DNA of 64,000 nucleotides, taken from the NCBI GenBank assembly GCA_963701715.1, contig CAVPAX010000004.1:186001-250000 (forward strand), read 5' to 3'. Shown piece by piece: positions 1 through 8,992 of the stretch. Source of the DNA: Methylotenera_A sp963701715. Lineage in GTDB: Bacteria > Pseudomonadota > Gammaproteobacteria > Burkholderiales > Methylophilaceae. Each line of letters starts with the position of its first letter. Within the stretch, counting starts at the first letter, position 1. The position numbers were made by a program, and so were the translations under genes. The notes under the pieces were generated by a model, which searched no databases, was not told the DNA's origin, and worked only from the letters and a program-made list of their open reading frames with translations.

Positions 1-659
1 GCGTGAAAGCCATTACAGCCACAGGCATTGTCAACATTGGGCTGGCAGGATTTGCAATTAAACATCAAAAACGGTTAATAGAAACAGATACATACCGTGT
101 GCTACGTGCTGCTGCCATCCTAGCACTCATTAATATGGGGTTAATTATCACTAAAGTATTTGTGTTATCCAGCCGCTACGTACTGGCTTTGTCATTTGTG
201 TTAATGGTATTCGCCGCATTTTATTTAGCCGAATTATTAAAATATTTAACTCAAAATAACAAGCAAAAAAAATGGTTAGTAATTGGTCTGATAGTAATCA
301 TGCTATTGGGCGTTGTTAAAAATTTACTACCGAAGCAAGAAGGATACAACTACCAGCAAGCGGCCATAGCTTGGCTAAGCAAGCATAACAAATCGAATAA
401 ACCCGTTTTTTATGAAGATTCCAGAATGCGCTATTTTGCTGGCGCGCCATTTATTGGCACAGGTATATACAACTGGGAGTTGCTTGCGGATGAAAACAAA
501 AATAATTCTACTAACAACTATGAGTATTTGGTTATCAACCACTCAACCCAGCATCCAGAAAAGGAAGTCTTGATTGCAGAAAAACTTCCTGAATACCATG
601 AGGTAAATCGATTTAGTTCTGCTAAGTCTAAAAAATCAATAGTAATTTACCAAAAATAA
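1..659 (+). CDS. C-terminal part of a polytopic membrane protein (5'-truncated)
   Basis: The reading frame is open to the left window edge, so this is probably the end of a longer gene; a GTG at position 3 is only a possible start. The visible part has about four hydrophobic segments in the first 105 residues and then a soluble C-terminal domain of roughly 110 residues. That plan, many membrane helices plus a periplasmic tail, fits GT39-type glycosyltransferases and related surface-glycan membrane enzymes, and the neighbours are glycan genes. No diagnostic motif is visible in this part, so the function is inferred only. Confidence 0.6.
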   Translation, partial: VKAITATGIVNIGLAGFAIKHQKRLIETDTYRVLRAAAILALINMGLIITKVFVLSSRYVLALSFVLMVFAAFYLAELLKYLTQNNKQKKWLVIGLIVIMLLGVVKNLLPKQEGYNYQQAAIAWLSKHNKSNKPVFYEDSRMRYFAGAPFIGTGIYNWELLADENKNNSTNNYEYLVINHSTQHPEKEVLIAEKLPEYHEVNRFSSAKSKKSIVIYQK

Positions 660-732
660 TTACAAATTAAGCCGTTTAATATCTGCTGTTATAATCAACT
701 ATATTAAGAAATTCAACATAGACGAAAATATA

Positions 733-1680
733 ATGAAACAAATGCCATTTTGCCCGGTATGCAATCAGCCATCTCCATACGATTTTAGTAGTCGAGATTT
801 GATGTTCGATCACTATGAGCGATATGATTACCATCGTTGCACAAGTTGTAATTTTATTTTTCAGTATCCACTACCAACACTAGAGCAGATTAGCGCTTTT
901 TATCCAAATGAATATGAGGTCTATGAAGAGCAATCTCGCTTAAAAAAAGTAAGTGGGCTCAGAAAGTCTATTTTAAAAAAATATTATGGTTATACCCATT
1001 TAAATACAAGTGCATTCAATGATTTTATTTGCTTTATTCCTCAATTGTTTAATAAACGCTTTGAAGTTCATTTCAGTTTAAATGGCAACCTACTCGATGT
1101 TGGATGTGGTAATGGGCGTTATTTAGATGGCATGAAAAAACTAGGCTGGCAAACAAAAGGGGTAGAATTTAACGAGAGCGCAGTACGTGTATGCAATCTC
1201 TCCGAGTTGGATGTACACCACGGGGATTTGTTCTCTGCAAATTTTGATAGTAACAGTTTCGATGTCATCAATGTTAGTCATGTGGTTGAGCATGTGCCCA
1301 ATCCAAAAGAATTCTTTGCTGAGCTCTCACGTATACTGAAAAAAAATGGTACGCTTATTATCAAGACTCCGAATAGCAAGGCTTTAGGTAGAGCATTATT
1401 TAATACCAATTGGTATGCGAATGATGTGCCAAGGCATATTTATCTATTCTCTGAGAAGAATCTAAAAGTTCTGGCCAGCACTTATGGATTGAAAGTCCAG
1501 CAATTAAAAACCCGCACCTCTCCTAAAATTATTCTAAACAGCTTTGATTACATTACAGCAAACAGTAAAGTACCATCCAAAAAAGTTAAATGGAAAAGAT
1601 TTATTGCTAAAATTTACGTACTTCTCGCGCAATATAAAAAACAAGGCGATGAATTATTCGTCGTGTTCACCAAACGCTAG
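733..1680 (+). CDS. SAM-dependent methyltransferase with N-terminal zinc-binding motif
   Basis: A 315-residue class I methyltransferase. The N-terminus has a CPVC ... CTSC four-cysteine motif (about residues 8-40) typical of the O-antigen and nucleotide-sugar methyltransferase group. Motif I is LDVGCGNGRYL near residues 120-130, and VVEHVPNP near residue 190 is a typical post-motif of the Methyltransf_23 family. Only six bases separate it from the following glycosyltransferase, so the two are probably co-transcribed. The likely role is methylation of a sugar or sugar precursor in surface polysaccharide synthesis; the substrate is not predictable. Confidence 0.85.
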   Translation: MKQMPFCPVCNQPSPYDFSSRDLMFDHYERYDYHRCTSCNFIFQYPLPTLEQISAFYPNEYEVYEEQSRLKKVSGLRKSILKKYYGYTHLNTSAFNDFICFIPQLFNKRFEVHFSLNGNLLDVGCGNGRYLDGMKKLGWQTKGVEFNESAVRVCNLSELDVHHGDLFSANFDSNSFDVINVSHVVEHVPNPKEFFAELSRILKKNGTLIIKTPNSKALGRALFNTNWYANDVPRHIYLFSEKNLKVLASTYGLKVQQLKTRTSPKIILNSFDYITANSKVPSKKVKWKRFIAKIYVLLAQYKKQGDELFVVFTKR

Positions 1681-1685
1681 ATTCA

Positions 1686-2654
1686 ATGACAAATGTACTG
1701 TTTATCTCTAAGGGAGAGAGCGCCTCATCCACACGCTATCGTGCTTTACAGTACTTTCCATATTTTATCGCTGCAGGATGGCAGCCAAAGCATGTCACGA
1801 TTTCGGGCGGACTTATCGCAATGGCAAAGACCTTTTTCGCCGCCAAAAATGCTGATGTTGTAGTTTTATTACGTAAAACTTTTCCTTACCCTATATTCTG
1901 GATACTGCGCAAACTATCAAAGAAATTAATTTTCGATTTTGATGATGCAATTTTTTGCAATACAGATGGATCATACTCAGTAACTAGGTCAAGTCGATTC
2001 ATGTCTACTATCTCAAAATGCGATCATGTATTTGCTGGAAATGAATACTTAGCTACCGAGGCACGCAAATTCAATTCGGCAACTACGGTAATCCCCACTT
2101 CTGTGGATACTGATAAATATAATCTCCACTGTGCAAAAAATCCTAACTATCTTCAGCTGGTATGGATTGGCAGCAGATCAACCAGAAAATACATAGAAGA
2201 AATTTTGCCATTCTTAGAGCAGGCAGCACAAATTGTTCCAAATCTACAACTTAAGGTAATTGCAGATTTTGAGCTATTTGGTAAGCATTTACAAATCGAA
2301 AACATTCACTGGAGTGAACAATCAGAGGCCATGGATCTGTGTAATGCTGACATAGGCATAGCGCCAATGCCAGAAGATAATTGGACTAAAGGAAAATGTG
2401 CGCTAAAAGTGCTGCAGTATATGGCAGCAGGTCTCCCTGTTTTATCATCACTCTCAGGTGTCAACGCATATGTGGTTAAAAATGGAATTAGCGGTTTTCT
2501 GGCTTCAGATAATAATCAATGGACTAAGCTATTATCGCAAATGAGCAAAGACAAAACAGCTTTGGTCAGCATGGGAGAATGTGGTAAGCATAGAGTAGAA
2601 TCAGAATTCTCTATCAAAGTTGTTTTTCAAAAAATATTAACGATCCTTTCTTAA
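1686..2654 (+). CDS. Glycosyltransferase, GT4-like (group 1)
   Basis: A 322-residue cytoplasmic glycosyltransferase. The N-terminal half carries FDFDDAIF (about residues 80-87). The C-terminal Rossmann half has KGKCALKVLQYMAAGLPVLS (about residues 236-255), the donor-binding segment of GT-B group 1 enzymes, although the E-x7-E spacing is not classical. It is the last gene of the plus-strand glycan run and converges on the epimerase gene with 16 bases between stops. Donor and acceptor are unknown. Confidence 0.85.
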   Translation: MTNVLFISKGESASSTRYRALQYFPYFIAAGWQPKHVTISGGLIAMAKTFFAAKNADVVVLLRKTFPYPIFWILRKLSKKLIFDFDDAIFCNTDGSYSVTRSSRFMSTISKCDHVFAGNEYLATEARKFNSATTVIPTSVDTDKYNLHCAKNPNYLQLVWIGSRSTRKYIEEILPFLEQAAQIVPNLQLKVIADFELFGKHLQIENIHWSEQSEAMDLCNADIGIAPMPEDNWTKGKCALKVLQYMAAGLPVLSSLSGVNAYVVKNGISGFLASDNNQWTKLLSQMSKDKTALVSMGECGKHRVESEFSIKVVFQKILTILS

Positions 2655-2670
2655 AGATTGTTAATATTAC

Positions 2671-3675
2671 TTATGGCTTACTATAAAAGTCGCGGTACCA
2701 ACTTACAAACTTCTCTACGCCAGCTTGCAAAGGCGTATTCGGTTTAAACCCTACCCATGCATTTAATGCAGTCGTATCTGCATAAGTCGATTTTACGTCC
2801 CCTGGCTGCATAGGCAGAAATTCTTGTTGAGCTTTTTTGCCAATAGATTGTTCTAACAAAGCAATAAAATCTAACAACTTTTCCGGGCGATTATTGCCAA
2901 TATTGAACAGCCTGTACGGCGCATTGATATTGGTTTCCAGGGCATTGATATCTGACGTTGCAGGCTTATCCATTACGCGAATCACACCTTCGACAATATC
3001 ATCAATATACGTAAAATCGCGCATCATGTCGCCATGATTAAAAACCTTAATTGGCCTACCTTTAAAAATAGCATCCGCAAACAAAAATGGCGCCATGTCT
3101 GGCCTACCCCATGGGCCGTATACCGTAAAAAAACGTAGGCCAGTGGTTGGGATGTTGTAAAGGTGACTATAGGTGTGTGCCATCAGCTCGTTAGCCTTTT
3201 TGGTTGCTGCATACAAGCTCACTGGATGATCTACATTATCCGTCTCTGAAAACGGCAATTTAGTATTTCCACCATAGACGCTGGAAGAGCTTGCATAGAC
3301 TAAATGCTGCGGCTGAATTGCCCTGCAAGCCTCTAAAATATTGGTGAATGCAACGATGTTGCTGTTGATATAGGCATATGGATTTTCAAGCGAATAGCGC
3401 ACACCCGCTTGCGCCGCGAGATGAACTACACTGTCTGGTTTTTCATCATGGAACAATTTTGCTGTAGCTACTTGTTCGACCAGATCTAATTTTACAAACT
3501 TAAAGTTTTTTGCATTTGGATGTGCCTGAATAGAAGCTAGCCGCGCCAGTTTTAAGCTTACATCATAATAATCATTCAGGTTATCAACACCAATAACGAT
3601 ATCGCCACGTGCGAGCAAGCTTAAACAGACTGAATGTCCGATAAAGCCTGCAGCACCAGTGAGCAACACTTTCAT
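2671..3675 (-). CDS. UDP-glucuronate 4-epimerase-type NAD-dependent epimerase
   Basis: A 334-residue extended SDR. It has the N-terminal GAAGFIG nucleotide-binding motif, the VDNLNDYYDVSLK segment characteristic of CapI/LpsL-type UDP-glucuronate epimerases, SSSSVYG, and the catalytic YAATK (Y-x3-K). Its start codon directly follows the stop codon of the UDP-glucose dehydrogenase gene (TAAATG). The pair should convert UDP-glucose to UDP-glucuronate and then to UDP-galacturonate for surface polysaccharide or LPS core. The exact epimer product is inferred from family and context. Confidence 0.9.
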   Translation of the reverse strand: MKVLLTGAAGFIGHSVCLSLLARGDIVIGVDNLNDYYDVSLKLARLASIQAHPNAKNFKFVKLDLVEQVATAKLFHDEKPDSVVHLAAQAGVRYSLENPYAYINSNIVAFTNILEACRAIQPQHLVYASSSSVYGGNTKLPFSETDNVDHPVSLYAATKKANELMAHTYSHLYNIPTTGLRFFTVYGPWGRPDMAPFLFADAIFKGRPIKVFNHGDMMRDFTYIDDIVEGVIRVMDKPATSDINALETNINAPYRLFNIGNNRPEKLLDFIALLEQSIGKKAQQEFLPMQPGDVKSTYADTTALNAWVGFKPNTPLQAGVEKFVSWYRDFYSKP

Positions 3676-5004
3676 TTAATGACTTAAACGTCCAATTGAA
3701 CAGTATGCTACACCTGCATTTTTTACTGTTGCCGGATCGTACATATTTCGCCCATCAAAAATGATGTTAGCTTTAAGTTTTTGTTTGATTTGTGAAAAAT
3801 CAGGATTTCTAAATTCTTTCCACTCAGTGATAATCACCAATGCATCAGCGTTATTTAGGGCTTGACTAGGTGTTTCAGCAAAACTTAAGCCTTTCACATT
3901 ATTAAATATGCGTTTTGCTTCTTGCATCGCAACTGGGTCATAAGCAGTCACCGTGGCACCTGCCTGCAGCAAATCGTTAATCAACACACGGCTAGTGGCT
4001 TCGCGCATGTCATCCGTATTCGGTTTAAATGCCAATCCCCAAACCGCAAAATGCTTGCCTGATAAATTTTTGCCAAATTGTTTTTTAATTTTCTGAGTAA
4101 GCACTTGTTTTTGCAAATTGTTCGCCGCTTCAACAGCATTCAGCACTTTTAAATCATAGCCATTATTATGACCAGTACTAATCAGTGCCTTCACGTCCTT
4201 AGGGAAACACGACCCACCGTAACCACAGCCAGAATATAGAAAATCATAGCCAATGCGCGGATCTGAACCAATTCCTTTGCGCACCGCCTCAATATCTGCG
4301 CCCAAAGCTTCTGCTAAATTAGCGAGCTCATTCATAAAGCTTATACGCGTTGCTAGCATGGCGTTAGCAGCATATTTAGTAAGTTCGGCTGAACGTACAT
4401 CCATCATCACCAAACGCTCGTGATTGCGTTGAAACGGAGCGTACAGAGCCCGCATTACATCTTTACTTTGTTCGTCTTCCGCACCAACCACAATGCGATC
4501 TGGGCGCATAAAGTCTTCTACAGCTGCGCCCTCTTTTAAGAACTCTGGATTTGAAACAACGCTAAATTTAACATCCGCTTTACGTGCTATAAGCTCTTCT
4601 GCAATCGCAGCTTTAACCTTGTCGGCAGTCCCAACAGGCACGGTAGATTTATCAACAACAACTTTATAGCTAGTCATATATTTACCAATATTTCTGGCAG
4701 CTGATACTACATATTGCAAATCAGCAGAACCGTCTTCATCTGGAGGTGTACCTACGGCTATAAACTGCACATCACCAAAATCTACCGCTTGCTTAATATC
4801 AGTAGTAAATTTTAAGCGTCCAGCAGCCACATTACGACGCACCATTTCCAAGAGACCTGGCTCGTGAATCGGAATTCCACCCTCTTCTAATATCTTAATT
4901 TTAGCTGGGTCTAGATCTAGGCAAAGAACATCATTGCCGACTTCCGCTAAGCAAGTACCGCTCACTAAACCCACATACCCCGTGCCTACTACTGTTATCT
5001 TCAC
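3676..5004 (-). CDS. ugd: UDP-glucose 6-dehydrogenase
   Basis: A 442-residue member of the UDP-glucose/GDP-mannose dehydrogenase family, of normal length. It has the N-terminal GTGYVGLV dinucleotide motif, the FLKEGAAVEDF segment, and the catalytic cysteine in GYGGSCFPKDV (about residues 256-266). It oxidises UDP-glucose to UDP-glucuronate with two NAD+. It is directly coupled to the downstream epimerase gene with no intergenic base and follows a GT39 gene on the same strand. Confidence 0.95.
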   Translation of the reverse strand: MKITVVGTGYVGLVSGTCLAEVGNDVLCLDLDPAKIKILEEGGIPIHEPGLLEMVRRNVAAGRLKFTTDIKQAVDFGDVQFIAVGTPPDEDGSADLQYVVSAARNIGKYMTSYKVVVDKSTVPVGTADKVKAAIAEELIARKADVKFSVVSNPEFLKEGAAVEDFMRPDRIVVGAEDEQSKDVMRALYAPFQRNHERLVMMDVRSAELTKYAANAMLATRISFMNELANLAEALGADIEAVRKGIGSDPRIGYDFLYSGCGYGGSCFPKDVKALISTGHNNGYDLKVLNAVEAANNLQKQVLTQKIKKQFGKNLSGKHFAVWGLAFKPNTDDMREATSRVLINDLLQAGATVTAYDPVAMQEAKRIFNNVKGLSFAETPSQALNNADALVIITEWKEFRNPDFSQIKQKLKANIIFDGRNMYDPATVKNAGVAYCSIGRLSH

Positions 5005-5031
5005 TACATCTTCTCTTTTTATATCAATAAG

Positions 5032-6459
5032 TTAACTATTATGACACGCCTGACCGAAACCAAAAACCGTTAAGGATTTATTTTTTTTCAAATATGGGCT
5101 AAATTCTTTTACCTTACAATCAGCCAGCAACTGAGCCATATTTAAATTGTCAGTATCTACCAGTAAAAAAAATGACCCTCTGGCGCTCTTAGTCTCTTCC
5201 AGCCCTGTTTTATCCAACACTTTAATCGGCCGATTGGCATAATAAACCAATCGACTGTCAATTTCCTGATATGCGTACAATTCACTGTCTTTAATACCCG
5301 AGACCCATGAGCTAAACGCAGGAAAAGCCGCCACTCGGTATGCAAAAACTTTAGGCTCGGCCAATGCATAAAAGACTGCGAAACCTATAGGCAGCAATAA
5401 TCCAGTAATCGCTATTATCTTCTTTGTACCTGCTTTTGCAGCTTCATAAATCGTTACCAGTTTAATCGCCAATAGAATAGCGATCAGCGGATATATCGGC
5501 AATAAATACTTGGCATGCTTGTTGCTGAATATCGAAAAGATGATGAGCGGCAAGACAGCTGCCAACACTAGCACCAACTGATGTGGTTGTCGAATTTGCT
5601 GCCTGAAAAAATCTTTTAAGCGGACAAAAAACAATGTAATTAACAATATAAAATCAACCGCAATCCAGCCCGCATAGCTCAATAGCGGTTTTGCAATATC
5701 ACCTTGCATTTTCCCCAGCATATCTCGCTGAACTACCTTAGCCCATATATCGAAGCCTAATTGCCAGCTCACAGCCGCATACCAGGCTAAGCCAACAATG
5801 AGAAAAATCAACCAGCCTCGCCAATTCAGCAAAACTATTTTAATGTGAGGGTTTTTGCTATAGATTGCTGCCACCAGCAGCGGCAAGGTCACAAACAGCA
5901 AAACCAAAGGCCCTTTGGTCATAAGCGCCAACGCTAAAAGAAAATAGCTAAGATATATCCAGTTTTTATGAGCAGAATTTTGATTGGATGAATCCTGTAT
6001 ATATTGCAACGCAGACAGAACCGAGCCCACACATAGTGCGGTCAGCAACATTTCAATCTCGCAACGTCTTGCCAGCATGACAAAGCCAAGATTAGCTATC
6101 AGCAATTGCACTGAAAACAATGCCGCCCATTGGCCGGATTGCTTAAGAGTAAAACGGTAGGTCATCCACAACACTGCAGAGGCTGCCAGTGCCGATGGTA
6201 GCCGCAATGTCCATTCATTGACGCCCCACCCCAAGGCAAAGGTAGAGGACAGCCAATATAGTAAAGGCGGTTTGGTTAGATACAACTCGCCATTCAGGTG
6301 TGGCAACAACCAATTTCCGGTAGACGCCATTTCCTTGATGGCAAGTGCACGCCGCCCTTCGTTCAGCGACATCAGCTCGATACTGCCCAGACCCCAGAAA
6401 AGCACAATGATTGCGATTACTACGGTTGCCCATAAAAACATTGGGTACGCCTTGTTCAT
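5032..6459 (-). CDS. GT39 / ArnT-like lipid-linked sugar transferase
   Basis: A polytopic inner-membrane protein of about 475 residues with many hydrophobic segments. The N-terminal periplasmic loop contains the acidic motif LNEGRRALAIKEM and TKPPLLYW, as in ArnT/PMT family enzymes, which move a sugar from undecaprenyl phosphate to lipid A or another periplasmic acceptor. A GTG at 6471 could also start the frame; the ATG at 6459 is preferred because GTGAG lies just ahead. It stands last in a minus-strand GT2 / LAB_N / GT39 set, the usual partners of a lipid-linked sugar pathway. Confidence 0.85.
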   Translation of the reverse strand: MNKAYPMFLWATVVIAIIVLFWGLGSIELMSLNEGRRALAIKEMASTGNWLLPHLNGELYLTKPPLLYWLSSTFALGWGVNEWTLRLPSALAASAVLWMTYRFTLKQSGQWAALFSVQLLIANLGFVMLARRCEIEMLLTALCVGSVLSALQYIQDSSNQNSAHKNWIYLSYFLLALALMTKGPLVLLFVTLPLLVAAIYSKNPHIKIVLLNWRGWLIFLIVGLAWYAAVSWQLGFDIWAKVVQRDMLGKMQGDIAKPLLSYAGWIAVDFILLITLFFVRLKDFFRQQIRQPHQLVLVLAAVLPLIIFSIFSNKHAKYLLPIYPLIAILLAIKLVTIYEAAKAGTKKIIAITGLLLPIGFAVFYALAEPKVFAYRVAAFPAFSSWVSGIKDSELYAYQEIDSRLVYYANRPIKVLDKTGLEETKSARGSFFLLVDTDNLNMAQLLADCKVKEFSPYLKKNKSLTVFGFGQACHNS

Positions 6460-6484
6460 CTCACGCAGCACGTTTTTCGCTCTA

Positions 6485-6832
6485 TTAATATTTACCGTTA
6501 TTGCGGTGAATTAAGACCAGGTTTCTGGAGTACACAATGGTGCCGGGCAGCTGCCCCAGAATAATTACCGGATCCAGCTTGTGCAACCCGTAAGCAAGCA
6601 CGATCAAGCCACCCAGCAAGCTCAAATACCAAAAACTTACGGGAATCAGACTCTGCTGGTGCCGTTCGCTATGTATCCACTGCACAATAAAACGCGCCAT
6701 AAACAAGCACTGGCCAGCCAAACCAACACATAGCCAAACTAGGTCAGTGGTTGGCATCCCTACAATATAATGATTAAGTGCATTAATAATATGCGAAAAA
6801 TATGTGCCGATGCCATCATTGACGACTTGCAT
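6485..6832 (-). CDS. LAB_N domain membrane protein (lipid A disaccharide synthase N-terminal-like)
   Basis: A 115-residue protein with three hydrophobic segments and motifs FMARFIVQWIHSE, SFWYLSLLGG and GQLPGTIVYSRNL, which mark the LAB_N domain also found at the N-terminus of some LpxB proteins. Free-standing LAB_N proteins commonly sit next to GT2 and GT39 genes, as here, suggesting a membrane partner in lipid-linked sugar transfer or flipping. That role is inferred. Its start is two bases past the stop of the GT2 gene. Confidence 0.85.
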   Translation of the reverse strand: MQVVNDGIGTYFSHIINALNHYIVGMPTTDLVWLCVGLAGQCLFMARFIVQWIHSERHQQSLIPVSFWYLSLLGGLIVLAYGLHKLDPVIILGQLPGTIVYSRNLVLIHRNNGKY

Positions 6833-6834
6833 GA

Positions 6835-7575
6835 CTAACCAGCCTTATCTTCTAAAATCTGCGGGATTTTGGCGCGGCGCTGAAGCCAAGCCACACCAAA
6901 CAAATCAACAATACCGACTAGCAATCTATCAATCGTGCCATAGTTTGATTTGCCATGTTCGCGATTGCGATGCGCGACTGGCACAGAAACGATCTTGCCT
7001 CCTCGACGCTTGATGAGTGCGGGCAAAAAGCGATGCATGTGGTCAAAATATGGTAAATCTAAAAAAGCCTCACGTTTGAATAACTTTAAGCCACACCCGG
7101 TATCCGGCGTATTATCATTAAGCATCTTAGAACGTACCGTGTTGGCAATCACTGACGAAATGCGTTTAATCCAAGTATCACGGCGGCTAGCACGACGATT
7201 GCCTCCCACCAGCTCAATGCCTACCGTTACCGCAGCTATCAATTTGGGGATGTCAGCAGGGTTATTCTGACCGTCCCCATCCAACGTCGCCACCCAATCA
7301 TATTGAGCTGCTTTAACGCCTGTGCGCACCGCAGTGCTTTGCCCGCAGCTTTTCGCATGACGTATAATTTTTAGCTGTGTGAATTGTGTTTGTAATGATC
7401 TCAATTTGCCAAACGTATTATCGGTGCTGCCATCATCCACATAAATAATTTCATGTATCATATGCTTTAGCGCAGCATCAATTTCGCCAATTAAACTTGC
7501 TACATTGGCTTCTTCATTACGCACTGGAACGACCACTGAAACTTGCTGAATTTGCATATTAATATTTTCTTGCAT
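6835..7575 (-). CDS. GT2 family glycosyltransferase (DPM1/ArnC-like)
   Basis: A 246-residue GT-A enzyme. It has VVPVRNEE (about residues 15-22), the DDGSTDNT metal/nucleotide region, DGDGQNNP (DXD-like) and a NREHGKSNYG segment near the C-terminus, all typical of polyprenyl-phosphate glycosyltransferases. No C-terminal membrane segments are present, so it resembles the soluble DPM1 type. It probably makes the undecaprenyl-phosphate sugar used by the GT39 protein. ATGs at 7575 and 7557 are both possible starts. Confidence 0.88.
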   Translation of the reverse strand: MQENINMQIQQVSVVVPVRNEEANVASLIGEIDAALKHMIHEIIYVDDGSTDNTFGKLRSLQTQFTQLKIIRHAKSCGQSTAVRTGVKAAQYDWVATLDGDGQNNPADIPKLIAAVTVGIELVGGNRRASRRDTWIKRISSVIANTVRSKMLNDNTPDTGCGLKLFKREAFLDLPYFDHMHRFLPALIKRRGGKIVSVPVAHRNREHGKSNYGTIDRLLVGIVDLFGVAWLQRRAKIPQILEDKAG

Positions 7576-7579
7576 CTCG

Positions 7580-8254
7580 TTATTTTATAGCGCTTTGACT
7601 AAGTAATTGAGAAATATTATGAAGTATGGTGATTTTATTCTTAGCACAATAAGCCTGCCAGTCTGCCACCTCTGTCCATTCACTTAAAAAAATAAAATCC
7701 AGCCCCGCATTTGTAGCAGCTTGATAATCATATTTACTATCACCTAAAAATAAAGCAGGAAACCGAATATTGCCATTGGCTTTTTCACGCGCAAGCACAT
7801 CTTCTTTTTGATCCGGTCCGCCAAAAATACCCGCTTCAAATAACTGCGCCAAATCACGGCGAGCAAAAATTCTTCGCAGCTCTTTTTGATCGCCTCCGGA
7901 AAGCAGCATCCATGCGGCTTGTGGCGTTACCTCTTTTAAAGCCTGCAACCCTGGCGCTACTTCACATTCCATCAACGTTTTGTCCAGAATCTCCTCAAAG
8001 GTTTCCATGTAGCGCTGCATGGTTGCTTCTGTCACTGGCTGCTTCACAATCTCCTTGAGGTAATATTCGATTTTTCCATTGCGTGGAAAACTGCCTTTCG
8101 CCACATGATGATCCACCAGCGCCTGCGCTTGCTCATCGGTGCCTCCGTTGCGTTTGGCTACTTCAAAATAAGCATTCACCTTGGTTTTGTTACTGTTTAA
8201 AACCACGCCGTCGCAATCAAACACGATTGTTTTATATTGTCTAATATCCAACAA
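7580..8254 (-). CDS. HAD-superfamily phosphatase
   Basis: A HAD hydrolase of about 224 residues. Motif I is DCDGVVLNS, motif II is LLSGGD, and the motif III/IV region is FLGDSKYD. The cap-containing layout resembles phosphoglycolate/beta-phosphoglucomutase-type phosphatases. The open frame extends to 8311, but those first codons lie across the eda terminator hairpin, so initiation at TTG 8254 (or TTG 8251) is preferred. It is four bases upstream of the GT2 gene and likely co-transcribed. The substrate is unknown; a sugar phosphate is plausible from context. Confidence 0.8.
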   Translation of the reverse strand: MLDIRQYKTIVFDCDGVVLNSNKTKVNAYFEVAKRNGGTDEQAQALVDHHVAKGSFPRNGKIEYYLKEIVKQPVTEATMQRYMETFEEILDKTLMECEVAPGLQALKEVTPQAAWMLLSGGDQKELRRIFARRDLAQLFEAGIFGGPDQKEDVLAREKANGNIRFPALFLGDSKYDYQAATNAGLDFIFLSEWTEVADWQAYCAKNKITILHNISQLLSQSAIK

Positions 8255-8271
8255 GTAAGTTCCAATAAAAA

Positions 8272-8293
8272 AAGGGCTGCAAGTACAGCCCTT
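8272..8293 (-). terminator. Rho-independent terminator after eda
   Basis: An 8-bp stem (AAGGGCTG / CAGCCCTT) with a six-base loop; read on the minus strand it is followed by a run of T. It lies 20 bases past the eda stop and separates edd-eda from the downstream HAD/glycosyltransferase genes. Confidence 0.85.
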
Positions 8294-8312
8294 GATTATA
8301 CCGCATACCAAT

Positions 8313-8939
8313 CTAAGCGGCTTTAATGCTGCTCGCCTCTTTGGCCAACTTGGTTATATGCGCCCAGTCTTTGCGTCCCACCGCATCGGCTGGTGTAAGC
8401 CAAGTACCACCACAAACCACCACGTTTGGTAATGCTAAAAATTGCGGTGCACTATCAACTGTAACCCCGCCTGTTGGACAGAATTTCACATCGCCAAATG
8501 GTCCTGCAAAACCTTTTAATAAATTAATGCCGCCAACAGCCACCGCTGGGAAAAGTTTTAAGAAATAGTAATCGTCAGCATTCGCAGTCATGATTTCAGA
8601 CCCTGTCGAAACGCCAGGCAATAACGGCAAGCCGATTTTACGTGCAAACTGACCGAGTTCACTGGTGTAGCCTGGGCTCACAGCAAATTTACAACCCACA
8701 TCTTTGGATGCCTGCGCATCTTTCAGATTACGCACCGTGCCAGAACCCATTATCGCATCGGGTACATGCTTGGCGATTTGCTCCATCGCTTGCAAAGCGC
8801 ACGATGATCGTAATGTCACCTCGAGCACCTTGATACCTCCTTCAAGCAATGCCTCGGCCATAGGCACCGCATCTTCTACTTTGTTAATCACGATGACCGG
8901 AATTACTGGGCCATGATTGGCTAAATCTAATGTGCTCAT
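8313..8939 (-). CDS. eda: 2-keto-3-deoxy-6-phosphogluconate aldolase (KDPG/KHG aldolase)
   Basis: A 208-residue class I aldolase. It shows the family motifs PVIVINKVEDA, GGIKVLEVTLR (with the catalytic glutamate), GSGTVRN, and FLKLFPA carrying the Schiff-base lysine, then CPTGGV. It splits KDPG into pyruvate and glyceraldehyde 3-phosphate in the Entner-Doudoroff pathway. In methylotrophs with the ribulose monophosphate cycle this aldolase serves the KDPG variant of C1 assimilation. It lies 53 bases downstream of edd on the same strand, and a terminator follows. Confidence 0.95.
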   Translation of the reverse strand: MSTLDLANHGPVIPVIVINKVEDAVPMAEALLEGGIKVLEVTLRSSCALQAMEQIAKHVPDAIMGSGTVRNLKDAQASKDVGCKFAVSPGYTSELGQFARKIGLPLLPGVSTGSEIMTANADDYYFLKLFPAVAVGGINLLKGFAGPFGDVKFCPTGGVTVDSAPQFLALPNVVVCGGTWLTPADAVGRKDWAHITKLAKEASSIKAA

Positions 8940-8992
8940 ATTTCTCTCTTAATTAAATTGGTTCGATTTTAATTTTCAACTGTACTAGATGG

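Noticed and set aside
8255..8311. N-terminal extension of the HAD phosphatase
   Set aside because: It would translate the eda terminator hairpin; the HAD motif I lies close behind TTG 8254 as expected.
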